Shown in pieces: positions 7,713-15,806 of a DNA stretch of 64,000 nt (its first letter is position 1; every line of letters starts with the position of its first letter). The stretch is from Microvirga rosea (GTDB lineage: Bacteria > Pseudomonadota > Alphaproteobacteria > Rhizobiales > Beijerinckiaceae). The stretch spans positions 620,001 to 684,000 of the forward strand of contig NZ_JAJDOP010000003.1 in NCBI RefSeq assembly GCF_020595095.1, given 5' to 3'. The position numbers and the translations under genes were made by a program. Below the pieces are notes generated by a model. It was given only the letters and a program-made list of their open reading frames with translations. It had not been told where the DNA came from and searched no databases.

Positions 7713-9089
7713 GTGAAAGAGAGAGTTCGTCCGCTCATCATTGGCGCAGGGCCGGCTGGAATCCGAGCCGCGGAGGCTCTTGTCGATGCGGGCATCAAAC
7801 CCGTCGTCGTGGATGAGGCTCCCTTAGGTGGCGGGCAGATCTATCGTCAGAGAATTGTCCCGGACGAACGCACAGCCCGCGATCTCTATGGCTCGGAGGC
7901 CGGCAAAGCGACAGCGCTTCATAAGACCCTCGCGGGGCTTCAAGACCGCATTGATTATCGTCCCAGAACACTCGCATGGAACATCCGAGACAATATTGCC
8001 GATGTCATGACCGATGGCCGGGGCGGGAGAATCCCGTTCAGCCATGTGATCCTGTCTACTGGGGCTACGGACCGTGTTTTGCCCATTCCTGGTTGGACGC
8101 TCCCAGGTGTCTTCACCCTCGGCGGCGCGCAGATCGCTTTGAAATCGCAAGGTTGCGCCATCGGTGAGCAAATCGTTTTCCTCGGGTCCGGCCCCCTGCT
8201 CTATCTCGTCGCTTGGCAGTATATGAAGGCTGGCGGGCATGTTGCTGCTGTTCTCGATACGGCGCCGCTTTCCGCGAAGTTCCATTTGCTGCGCGGATTA
8301 CTCTTGTATCCAGGCATTGTCGTCCGTGGCATCCGCTATGTGGCGGACCTCATGGCGAGAGGAGTGAAGGTAAGGTTCGGAATCGAGCCTGTCCGTATCG
8401 AGGGCGATACGCAGGTTAAAGGACTTGTCTGGCGGGACCGCGGAACCGATCACCATATCGCGTGTGATGCTGTCGGTTATGGATTTGCTCTTCGTTCAGA
8501 GACGCAGCTCGCCGATCTTGCAGGCTGCCAGTTTGTTTTCGACAAGAGGGATCGTGCGTGGCAGCCTGTGTGTGACGGAGCCGGACGCTCCAGCAAACCG
8601 GGCATCTACCTCGCGGGAGATGGCGTCCGGATCAGCGGCGCGGATTCTGCCGAGCTGGCGGGAGAAAGAGCCGGTCTAGCGCTTATTGAGGATTGCGGCT
8701 TTCCAGTCGACAAAGTGAGAATTGAAGTCCTGGAGCGCAGACTGAACAGGGTTCAACGCTTCCGCGGCATTCTTGAACAAGCATTTCCCTTCCCGGAAAG
8801 CTTGGTGAGAAGTCTTGCGGATGACGTCCTCCTCTGCCGTTGCGAAGAAGTATCAATCGGGAATGTGCGCAGCAGTGCCCAAAAATTTGACATTACAGAT
8901 CTGAACCGTCTGAAAGCACTGACCCGCGTCGGAATGGGGCGATGTCAAGGGCGCGTCTGTGGCAGCGGAGCCGCAGAGATCCTCGCTCACGCCAGCGGGA
9001 GATCCCTTGAAGATGTCGGCCGGCTTCGGTCGCAGCCCCCGATCAAACCGCTCCCACTCGATCTTTCCTCAGACGGAGAAGCTGCATGA
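7713..9089 (+). CDS. FAD/NAD(P)-binding oxidoreductase, HcnB/OoxA-like alpha subunit with C-terminal BFD-type Fe-S domain
   Basis: A 458-residue flavoprotein starting at a GTG 5 bp after the small-subunit stop. An FAD dinucleotide fold is at residues 7-35 (PLIIGAGPAGIRAAEALVDAG, VVDEAPLGGGQIYRQ). A second nucleotide motif (IVFLGSGPLLYLVAWQYMKAG) follows in the middle and the FAD-closing YLAGDGVRISGAD around residue 300. The C-terminus has a bacterioferritin-associated-ferredoxin-like motif with Cys375, Cys377, Cys411 and Cys416 (CRC...GRCQGRVCG), a second [2Fe-2S] site. This is the layout of HcnB, OoxA/NoxA and the hydroxyproline dehydrogenase alpha subunit. The neighbouring beta-type subunit overlaps by 4 bp, so the subunits are translationally coupled. 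Confidence 0.88.
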   Translation: MKERVRPLIIGAGPAGIRAAEALVDAGIKPVVVDEAPLGGGQIYRQRIVPDERTARDLYGSEAGKATALHKTLAGLQDRIDYRPRTLAWNIRDNIADVMTDGRGGRIPFSHVILSTGATDRVLPIPGWTLPGVFTLGGAQIALKSQGCAIGEQIVFLGSGPLLYLVAWQYMKAGGHVAAVLDTAPLSAKFHLLRGLLLYPGIVVRGIRYVADLMARGVKVRFGIEPVRIEGDTQVKGLVWRDRGTDHHIACDAVGYGFALRSETQLADLAGCQFVFDKRDRAWQPVCDGAGRSSKPGIYLAGDGVRISGADSAELAGERAGLALIEDCGFPVDKVRIEVLERRLNRVQRFRGILEQAFPFPESLVRSLADDVLLCRCEEVSIGNVRSSAQKFDITDLNRLKALTRVGMGRCQGRVCGSGAAEILAHASGRSLEDVGRLRSQPPIKPLPLDLSSDGEAA

Positions 9090-10228
9090 ATGCAGTTGTC
9101 GTGACGGACGTGGCCATCATCGGCGGCGGCCTCGTCGGCAGCTCAGCTGCGCTTGCATTGAGGCGAATGGGATTTTCGGTGGTTCTGCTCGATAAAGGCT
9201 TCTGTGGGGCACAGGCGAGCGGGGTGAATTATGGTGGCGTGCGGCGGCAAGGCCGTCCGCCCGAGCAGATACCGCTGTCTCAGCGGGCTCACGCGATTTG
9301 GCCACGTCTGCGGGAGGTGATTGGAACAGACGGAGAGTTCATCCGCTCCGGGCACCTGAAGCTTGCCCGAACCGAAGCCGAGATGGCCTCCCTTGAAGCC
9401 TATGCCGCTCGGGTTTCAAGGCATGACCTCGGTTTGGAGCTTATCGGACACAACGGGCTACGCGAACGTTTCCCATGGATCGCGGACGATGTGGTTGGCG
9501 CATCCCTCTGTGCGGGCGATGGACATGCCAATCCCCGCATTGTCTCGGCCGCGTTCGCTCATGCCGCCCGCATGTCCGGTGCACAGGTCCTAGAGAACAC
9601 GCCGGTCCTTCATGTTGAAAAGGTATCGGATACCTTTCACATGCAAGCGAGCGGCGGAGCGGAAATCAGATCCAGATTTCTGATCAACAGCGCTGGCGCC
9701 TGGGCAGGAGCCTTTGCGGAGGCATTCGGAGAGCCTGTTCCTCTCAAACGCATCTACCCCAGCATGATCGTGACAGAGCCTCTTCCTCTCTTCATGAGCG
9801 TCAACATCGGCGCGGAAGGCGGAGGAGTTTATGCGCGCCAAGTCGAACGCGGCAATTGTATTGTCGGCGGCGTTCGAGGAGAGCCGCTGGATGATCCCGA
9901 TTTCTCCCGTCCGACGGGGTCCGGTGCTCTCACTATCATGAATCGGGCAGCGCGGCTCTTTCCAACGTTGCAGAAGGCACACGCCATTCGTTTCTGGAGT
10001 GGAACGGAGGGCGAGATGGACGACCGGAACCCTATCATCGGTCCAAGCCGTACGACCTCCGGCTTGTTTCATGCTTTCGGATTCTCGGGAGCCGGTTTCC
10101 AGATCGCACCAGGTGTCGGCGAAGTGCTGGCCGAACTGGTTCGGGACGGCGAGAGCAGCACGTCACTCGACAGTTTTTCGATCGATCGGTTTACCCGTGC
10201 AGACCAGGCTCGCACGCGGGTATTGTAA
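9086..10228 (+). CDS. FAD-dependent oxidoreductase (DAO family), HcnC/OoxB-like catalytic beta subunit
   Basis: A 380-residue amine/amino-acid oxidase-type flavoprotein. The N-terminal dinucleotide fold reads VAIIGGGLVGSSAALALRRMGFSVVLLDKG, followed by GASGVNYGG-like ASGVNYGGVRRQGR, and the C-terminal FAD contact by GLFHAFGFSGAGFQIAPGVGEVLAELV. This is the DAO fold of sarcosine oxidase beta, glycine oxidase and HcnC. As the catalytic subunit it would oxidise a secondary amine, opine or D-amino acid imported by the adjacent transporter. Start ATG overlaps the stop of the alpha subunit (ATGA). The substrate is an open question. Confidence 0.9.
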   Translation: MNAVVVTDVAIIGGGLVGSSAALALRRMGFSVVLLDKGFCGAQASGVNYGGVRRQGRPPEQIPLSQRAHAIWPRLREVIGTDGEFIRSGHLKLARTEAEMASLEAYAARVSRHDLGLELIGHNGLRERFPWIADDVVGASLCAGDGHANPRIVSAAFAHAARMSGAQVLENTPVLHVEKVSDTFHMQASGGAEIRSRFLINSAGAWAGAFAEAFGEPVPLKRIYPSMIVTEPLPLFMSVNIGAEGGGVYARQVERGNCIVGGVRGEPLDDPDFSRPTGSGALTIMNRAARLFPTLQKAHAIRFWSGTEGEMDDRNPIIGPSRTTSGLFHAFGFSGAGFQIAPGVGEVLAELVRDGESSTSLDSFSIDRFTRADQARTRVL

Positions 10229-10255
10229 TTGAGCCGTCAAAGAGGGAAATATCTC

Positions 10256-11308
10256 ATGAACAGGACCACATTTCTCCAAAGCGTCGCAGTTGCCGCATTC
10301 ATGGCAACAGCCGCCGGCGCCGCCCACGCTCAGACGAAGACGCTCTATGTGGGCATGAATGGAGGCAACTTTGAAAAGACCTTCACGGACCACGTATTTC
10401 CTGACTTCGAAAAAGCCAATAACGTCAAGATAGTCGTCGTTCCCGGCACCTCGTCCGATATTCTGGCGAAAGCCACTGCGGCGAAGGGCAATCCACAGAT
10501 GCACGTCATGTTTCTTGATGACGGCGTGATGGTGCGCGCCATTGGAGCCGGCCTGTGCGAGAAGATCAAAGAGAGTGCCGTTCTGTCTGATCTCGCTCCC
10601 GGAGCACGTCTCAAGAACGATATGGCCATCGGAATCGATCTTGGAATGACGGGCCTGGCCTACAACAAAAAGATGTTTGACGAGAAAGGCTGGGCACCTC
10701 CGACATCCTGGATGGACCTCGCGGATCCCAAGTACAAGGAAAAGGTTGTTTTCCAGTCCGCCTCCGCCTCATCGTTCGGACTTCACGCATTTCTCATGTT
10801 CAATCGCATCCAAGGTGGATCCGAGCAGAACGTCGAGCCGGGATTCTCCAAGTTCAAGACGACAATCGGCCCCAACGTTCTTGAATATATCCCGAGCTCC
10901 GCCAAGATCTCGGAAATGGTTCAAACCGGCGATGCGGCGATCTTCCCGCTCACTCCTACGGCCGTCGGAGCCCTCCAGGAAAAGAACATTCCCGTAGAAT
11001 ATGCCCAGCCGAAAGAGGGCTCGGTTGTGCTCATGGTTACCGAATGCGTTATCGCGAACAACAGCGAACCTGAACTGGCGCAAAAGCTCGCCGCCTATCT
11101 TCTGTCGCCGGAGGCTCAAAGCAAGGCCCTGCAGCACGGCAATATCGTTCCATCAAATGTGAACGCTAAAGCGGCGACGCCGGAAGCCGAAGCCAAGCTT
11201 CACAAGTTCCACGAATATATGAAGACGGCTGTTACCCTCGACTGGGACGCGATCAATGAGAAGCGCCCGGAATGGAACAGCCGCTGGAACCGGATGATCG
11301 AACGCTGA
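10256..11308 (+). CDS. Periplasmic substrate-binding protein, spermidine/putrescine (PotD-like) family
   Basis: A 350-residue extracellular solute-binding protein. The signal peptide MNRTTFLQSVAVAAFMATAAGA ends at AHA, with cleavage before QTKTLYVG. The body (FEKTFTDHVFPDFEKANNVKIVVVPGTSSDILAKATA, then IGIDLGMTGLAYNKKMF) follows the PotD/FbpA type-II binding-protein pattern. The start at 10256 has AGAGGGAAAT upstream. It closes the operon, and a strong stem-loop follows at 11323. It delivers the substrate to the permeases at 5754-7414; conserved carboxylates for a cationic ligand could not be verified by eye. Confidence 0.9.
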   Translation: MNRTTFLQSVAVAAFMATAAGAAHAQTKTLYVGMNGGNFEKTFTDHVFPDFEKANNVKIVVVPGTSSDILAKATAAKGNPQMHVMFLDDGVMVRAIGAGLCEKIKESAVLSDLAPGARLKNDMAIGIDLGMTGLAYNKKMFDEKGWAPPTSWMDLADPKYKEKVVFQSASASSFGLHAFLMFNRIQGGSEQNVEPGFSKFKTTIGPNVLEYIPSSAKISEMVQTGDAAIFPLTPTAVGALQEKNIPVEYAQPKEGSVVLMVTECVIANNSEPELAQKLAAYLLSPEAQSKALQHGNIVPSNVNAKAATPEAEAKLHKFHEYMKTAVTLDWDAINEKRPEWNSRWNRMIER

Positions 11309-11322
11309 AGCCTATGGCAATC

Positions 11323-11349
11323 GAGGCGGGCTCTCCTATGGCCCGCCTC
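11323..11349. terminator. Terminator hairpin between convergent operons
   Basis: GAGGCGGGC (11323-11331) and GCCCGCCTC (11341-11349) form a perfect 9-bp stem with a 9-nt loop, 15 bp after the binding-protein stop codon. The T-tract is poor, but the symmetric stem could serve both converging transcripts. Confidence 0.75.
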
Positions 11350-11404
11350 TTGATAACAGCCTACCGCGGCAAGCCCGACCGCCAGACGAAGAGAACCTCG
11401 CAGA

Positions 11405-12262
11405 CTACAGAAGCTCTTCGATGAGCAACTCGAAAGTGACGCAAACCGGGTTATCTGCTCTAGCAATAATACCGTGATAGATTTTGCCATTCACATCAAC
11501 GACGTCCAAATCGAGCGTCGCCACGAGACTGCCCTCCCGATTGCTCACTTCACCGTTACGGATCAAAACTTCCGTGGCTCGGGATTCTACATAAAGGTCA
11601 TTCGCAAAACGCACCTCGTTTAAGCTGCCGATGCCATGCACTTTGGCGGCTCGAATGTTCGCCTGAGCACAAATGCTCTCCACAGCAAGGCTGATATCTT
11701 GATTGGGGCGCACCTTTGCCAGAATGGCCCGTGGCCCCGCTTCCGGTCTTCCATCAAGAACACGTGTCGGCTCGAACAGAGTGAAGTTGGTCTCTTGATC
11801 AGGCGATGCTCTGAAGGTCGCCGACCTGGTGCCAATTCCGGTGATCATGATCGGCTCGCTGACGATGGTATCTGACGCGAGCATATGACCCATCCGGGGG
11901 CCATCTCGTGTTTGCCATATTCCGTGGCAGTGAACGAATGGGCTTTCATCGCGCCATCCCGCAATGACGCAGGCCCGGTCAACGACAACCGGGCCGTCCG
12001 GTTCAAAGGTGTCGCTGTACCATGCTACGTGAAGCCCGTCCGAGGACAACGCCGGCATCACGTATTTGAACGTATCAAACCTCCCGCCGTGGAACATGAG
12101 GACGGCTCCAAGACATTCGGATGCAGCGAGCCCTTTCGCAATAGCCTCATTCACAGAGTGCCCCGGTTCAAGCGCGAAGCGGAGAGGAACGGCTTTGTCC
12201 TCGACCATGCTTATGCGCTCGGGCAAGACAGGACCGGGATGCAAAATTTGCCTTAACATCAC
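11405..12262 (-). CDS. Tandem PPC (DUF296) domain protein
   Basis: A 285-residue protein with two PPC/DUF296-type domains. In the first, residues about 20-140, VLMFHGGRFDTFKYVMPALS is followed by SPFVHCHGIW and RMGHMLASDTIV, the metal-binding-like HCH and GHx8 pattern of the family. The second half (about 150-285, RAILAKVRPNQDISLAVESICAQANIRAAKVHGIGSLNEV, ending AFELLIEELL-like) repeats the fold with the HCH motif degenerate. PPC domains occur alone in bacteria and with AT-hooks in plants; function in bacteria is unknown. It is the last gene of the TRAP/acyl-CoA synthetase operon, which suggests a role in that catabolic pathway rather than in DNA binding (inference). Confidence 0.75.
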   Translation of the reverse strand: MMLRQILHPGPVLPERISMVEDKAVPLRFALEPGHSVNEAIAKGLAASECLGAVLMFHGGRFDTFKYVMPALSSDGLHVAWYSDTFEPDGPVVVDRACVIAGWRDESPFVHCHGIWQTRDGPRMGHMLASDTIVSEPIMITGIGTRSATFRASPDQETNFTLFEPTRVLDGRPEAGPRAILAKVRPNQDISLAVESICAQANIRAAKVHGIGSLNEVRFANDLYVESRATEVLIRNGEVSNREGSLVATLDLDVVDVNGKIYHGIIARADNPVCVTFELLIEELL

Positions 12263-12306
12263 GCTTCCTTCATGCGTTCACGAATCTACGAAGAATAGCC
12301 GGGCGA

Positions 12307-13110
12307 CTAAGAAAATTCAGATACAGAACAACTTTGTCCGCCATCGACAGGCAAGCATACACCAGTGATGAACTGAGCATCATCCGAGGCGAGGAAAACC
12401 GCAGCGTTTGCAATGTCCCAAGCCGTTCCCATCCTGCCGAGCGGAACCGCTGCATTGCGCGCTGCCACCATATCCTCGACCGAGGCATACTGGTTCGAAA
12501 TCTGCTTGTAGATCAATGGCGTGTCCATCAGGCCCGGCATGATGCAATTGGCTCGGATCCCACTACGGGCATATTGCATGGCGAGCGCAACCGTCGCCTG
12601 ATTGACCGCTGCCTTCATGGCGTAATAGGCGAAATAGGGATATCCCGTCCATCGAACCGCGGCCAGAGACGAAATATTGATGATTGCTCCCTTCTTCTGA
12701 CGGAGCATGTGAGGGATCACGAGCTTGGCCGTTCGATAAACCGATCCAATATTGAGATTCACGGCGGTATTGAATTGTTCCTCACTGAGCTCAACCGGAC
12801 CGCCCATATGTGTCACACCGACATTGTTGTGTAAGATGTCGATGCTGCCGAATGCCGCCGCGGCTTCTGAAACGGCTCTGTCGATGGAGTTTAGATCTGT
12901 AACGTCAGCAGCAATCGCAAGGGCGTCTCTTCCTTCTTGTGAAATGATGTCGGCAGTCTCCTGAGCCGCGTCTTTCACGCTGTCGACGCAGACAACCCTT
13001 GCTCCTTCACGAGCATAAGCAACTGCCGCTGCCTTCCCGTTTCCCCAGCCGGGCCCCGATGAGCCCGCGCCGAACACAATGACAGATCTGCCCTTCAGAC
13101 GATCACCCAT
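12307..13110 (-). CDS. SDR-family oxidoreductase
   Basis: A 267-residue short-chain dehydrogenase. The cofactor loop is VIVFGAGSSGPGWGNGKAAA (an expanded variant of TGxxxGxG), then ADVTD, HNNVGV (NNxG), SSLAA catalytic Ser, and YYAMK as the Tyr-x3-Lys pair. The ATG at 13110 was chosen because the glycine-rich motif lies 10 residues in; a longer frame to 13314 runs into the next gene. The GAGSSGPGWGNG loop is longer than usual and typical of a subset of SDRs in aromatic and alicyclic acid clusters. It follows the other SDR and acyl-CoA synthetase, so it probably oxidises a hydroxy intermediate of the pathway. Confidence 0.9.
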   Translation of the reverse strand: MGDRLKGRSVIVFGAGSSGPGWGNGKAAAVAYAREGARVVCVDSVKDAAQETADIISQEGRDALAIAADVTDLNSIDRAVSEAAAAFGSIDILHNNVGVTHMGGPVELSEEQFNTAVNLNIGSVYRTAKLVIPHMLRQKKGAIINISSLAAVRWTGYPYFAYYAMKAAVNQATVALAMQYARSGIRANCIMPGLMDTPLIYKQISNQYASVEDMVAARNAAVPLGRMGTAWDIANAAVFLASDDAQFITGVCLPVDGGQSCSVSEFS

Positions 13111-13177
13111 AGAGACCTCAAATCCGTACCTCGCCGACCGTTCGATCACCTGCAAAATGGCCGTATGGAGGCTGAAC

Positions 13178-13963
13178 TCATCCCGGTACCGCTCCGTTTG
13201 CTGGAGACGTGCCCATGATTCCTGCAATGGAGAAGCCGCCATCAACGCAAATCGTCTGGCCTGTAATATAGCTTGACTTCTGCGGATCGAGCAGAAACAG
13301 CGCCGCCCCTGCAATTTCCGATGGTGATCCGTAGCGCCCTTGAGGCACTGATTTCATCCAGGCCTTCCGCACGTCCGGAGTATGAACTTCGCGAACGAGT
13401 GGTGTTTCAACAGGACCAGGCGCAATAGCGTTGACGCGTATTCCATCCGCTGCCAATTCGACAGCCATGACTTTCGTCATGGCAATAACGCCTCCTTTGG
13501 ACGCTCCATAAGCGACGCGGCCCTTGTTCCCCTTGATACCTGACACGGACGCGATATTGACGATCGAGCCACCACCACGGCTCTTCATCCTTCTCGCTGC
13601 TTCCCGGGATACCACGAAACTCCCGACAAGATTCACTTCGAGCATGCCCCTGAAGAGGTCGACACTGGTTTCGAGGGCAGGTACATCCTTTCCTAAGCCC
13701 GCCGAATTCACGATTCCTGTTAGAGGACCAAATTCTTCATCGCAAGCGACCACAGCGCGGGTAACGGCCGCCTCGTCCGCCACGTTCAATTGCTCATAGC
13801 GAACCCAGTTCTCGGATGGCTCGAGAGAGTCTCTGCATTGTTTGAGGCTTTCCGAGTTCATGTCTGCAACAACAACCCGCCATCCCTCCGCAAGGACCGC
13901 CTCCACGATCGCCAAGCCAATACCCGATGCCCCTCCCGTCACAAGCACCGTCTGCTGAACCAT
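13178..13963 (-). CDS. SDR-family oxidoreductase
   Basis: A 261-residue classical SDR. TGGASGIG (cofactor), DMNSE (acidic residue after strand 2, suggesting NAD preference), NSAG, SVSGIKGN with the catalytic Ser, and YGASK (Tyr-x3-Lys) are all present, and the C-terminal ITGQTICVDGGFS is standard. The start at 13963 has AAGGAGG five bp upstream, a strong ribosome binding site; an upstream GTG at 13969 is rejected. It stands between the acyl-CoA synthetase and the second SDR in one operon. The pair may act on successive hydroxyl groups or on the two enantiomers of one alcohol (inference). Confidence 0.92.
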   Translation of the reverse strand: MVQQTVLVTGGASGIGLAIVEAVLAEGWRVVVADMNSESLKQCRDSLEPSENWVRYEQLNVADEAAVTRAVVACDEEFGPLTGIVNSAGLGKDVPALETSVDLFRGMLEVNLVGSFVVSREAARRMKSRGGGSIVNIASVSGIKGNKGRVAYGASKGGVIAMTKVMAVELAADGIRVNAIAPGPVETPLVREVHTPDVRKAWMKSVPQGRYGSPSEIAGAALFLLDPQKSSYITGQTICVDGGFSIAGIMGTSPANGAVPG

Positions 13964-14032
13964 GATCACCTCCTTGCGATAGACATTATTGTTGGCCGAG
14001 GCGCTCCTCAGATTGGAATGTGTGGCGGCGGC

Positions 14033-15676
14033 CTAGTGATTTGATCCCGCGAACGCATCGAGGGGAAGATCGCCCCGCGCCGCCAGCTCCGACCGGATGT
14101 CCTTCTTCGCAATCTTGCCATACGCTGATTTCGGCAGAGCATCCCAGAAAAGCACGTGCTTCGGCATCTTGTAGCGAGCAACTTTGCCTTCGACCCAAGC
14201 AAGAACATCACGTTCACTTACGCGTGCTTGGGGTCGCAGAACACAGACTGCAACGCCCACTTCACCCCAGGTCTTATGGGGTACGCCAAGAACGGCGACT
14301 TCTGCTACATCCGGATGCGTCAGGATTTTCTCTTCGATCTCTCGCGGGTATATGTTCGATCCGCCGGAGATGTACATGTCCGAAGATCGACCGGTAATAT
14401 AAAGGTATCCCTCGCGGTCCATGTGGCCGAGATCCCCTGTTCGAAACCATCCGTCGCGAAATGCTTTGGCATTGGCTTCGGGGTTGTCATAGTAGCCGGC
14501 GAACACGGCAGGACCGCAGACACAGATTTCGCCGGTTTCGTGAGTTCCCAGTTCACGCCCTTGTTCATCCTGAATTGAAATCTGCATACCTGTCCGTTCA
14601 TATCCGCAGGTCCCGACCTTTACGTCCAGACCGTCATTTGGATCATGAAGTTCAGGTGGAAGCACAGTAATGTTCCCTGTTACCTCACCGAGGCCAAAGT
14701 ACTGAACCAGGACCTTGCCCAGTTTCCTCAAGGCGTGCTTCTGGTCTTCCCGGTACATGGGCGCGCCGGCATAGATGACGTAGCGCAGCGACGAATGATT
14801 ATACCGGTCAACGGCCGGGTGCTCGGTCAGCAGTTTGACGATGGTCGGAACAGTGAACAGATTCGTCACATTCCATCGCTCGACGAGCCTCCATGCCTCG
14901 TCAGCATCAAACTTGTCGTTTGCAAGCAGGACGGTCTTTGCGCCTCGCGCCACCTGCGTTAGCTGATGGACCCCAGCCCCATGGGACAATGGCGCAACCA
15001 CCAATGAACTGTCTCTGTATGTTGTCCCCGGCATGAGATCACAGAGATGATTTGTTACGACGAATGCCATTTGGCCGTGTGTAAGGACGGCAGCCTTAGG
15101 ACGGCCCGTCGTGCCGGAGGTGAAAAAGAACCAACATGGGTCGTCGTACTCGACGGCTGCCATCGGTGGAACATCACCGAGATGTCGATCTACGAGAGTG
15201 TCATAATCTTCGCCGAAACCGGCGGGACCAATGGAAATAGTTAAGCGAATATCCGGAGCCGTCTGACGAACAGCTGCAACGTGGTCCGGAAAGTCACAGT
15301 GGCAGATAATGACGGATGCACCGCTGGATTGGGAAAGATAAGCCACTTCTTCGGGTGTTTGACGAAAATTGGCCGGCACCCATATCGCGCCGATGTAGAA
15401 ACAGGCGAACATCGACTCGAACATCTGATTGCAATTCTTCGATTGCACCAGAATACGGTCACCCTTCTTGACACCTTGGGTGGCAAGAGCTGCCGCCATG
15501 GCCTTTACGCGTTGATGCAAATCCGCCCAACTCCATGTATCCTCCCCCCATACGAGAGCAATCTCGTCTCGATGCCGAGCTGCTGACTGGCCAACGAAGT
15601 GAGCCAGATTCATGACTTTCTTGGAGATCGGCAAGATGCTGCTGGACGGCTGAGCCATCATGCTGAGTGATTCCAT
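14033..15676 (-). CDS. Acyl-CoA synthetase (AMP-dependent synthetase/ligase)
   Basis: A 547-residue class I adenylate-forming enzyme. P-loop-like motif FFTSGTTGRPKAAVLTHGQ, the adenine motif YFGLGEVTGNI, the hinge GDLGHMDREGYLYITGRSSDMYISGGSNIYPREIEE and the catalytic lysine motif KSAYGKIAKKDIR are intact. It activates a carboxylic acid to its CoA thioester with ATP in the cytosol. Next to a TRAP carboxylate importer, it probably acts on the imported acid; sequence cannot tell fatty, aromatic or alicyclic acid. The start ATG at 15676 is tentative; nearby in-frame ATGs exist at 15688 and 15613. Confidence 0.9.
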   Translation of the reverse strand: MESLSMMAQPSSSILPISKKVMNLAHFVGQSAARHRDEIALVWGEDTWSWADLHQRVKAMAAALATQGVKKGDRILVQSKNCNQMFESMFACFYIGAIWVPANFRQTPEEVAYLSQSSGASVIICHCDFPDHVAAVRQTAPDIRLTISIGPAGFGEDYDTLVDRHLGDVPPMAAVEYDDPCWFFFTSGTTGRPKAAVLTHGQMAFVVTNHLCDLMPGTTYRDSSLVVAPLSHGAGVHQLTQVARGAKTVLLANDKFDADEAWRLVERWNVTNLFTVPTIVKLLTEHPAVDRYNHSSLRYVIYAGAPMYREDQKHALRKLGKVLVQYFGLGEVTGNITVLPPELHDPNDGLDVKVGTCGYERTGMQISIQDEQGRELGTHETGEICVCGPAVFAGYYDNPEANAKAFRDGWFRTGDLGHMDREGYLYITGRSSDMYISGGSNIYPREIEEKILTHPDVAEVAVLGVPHKTWGEVGVAVCVLRPQARVSERDVLAWVEGKVARYKMPKHVLFWDALPKSAYGKIAKKDIRSELAARGDLPLDAFAGSNH

Positions 15677-15806
15677 GTGAGAGCGCACGCCCCTTGGTGA
15701 TCGGTGGTTTCCCTCACTGGGAAAAATCTGGCCATATGATCATCTCCAACATCGCCCTAGTCATTCTGCTGTTCTTTGTAGAAAGACTTGATCTGCCGCG
15801 AGCGGC

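Noticed and set aside
7426-10228. Hydrogen cyanide synthase (hcnABC)
   Set aside because: Subunit layout is shared, but the same layout serves opine and D-hydroxyproline dehydrogenases, and the polyamine-type importer fits these better. A cyanide-producing role is not supported.
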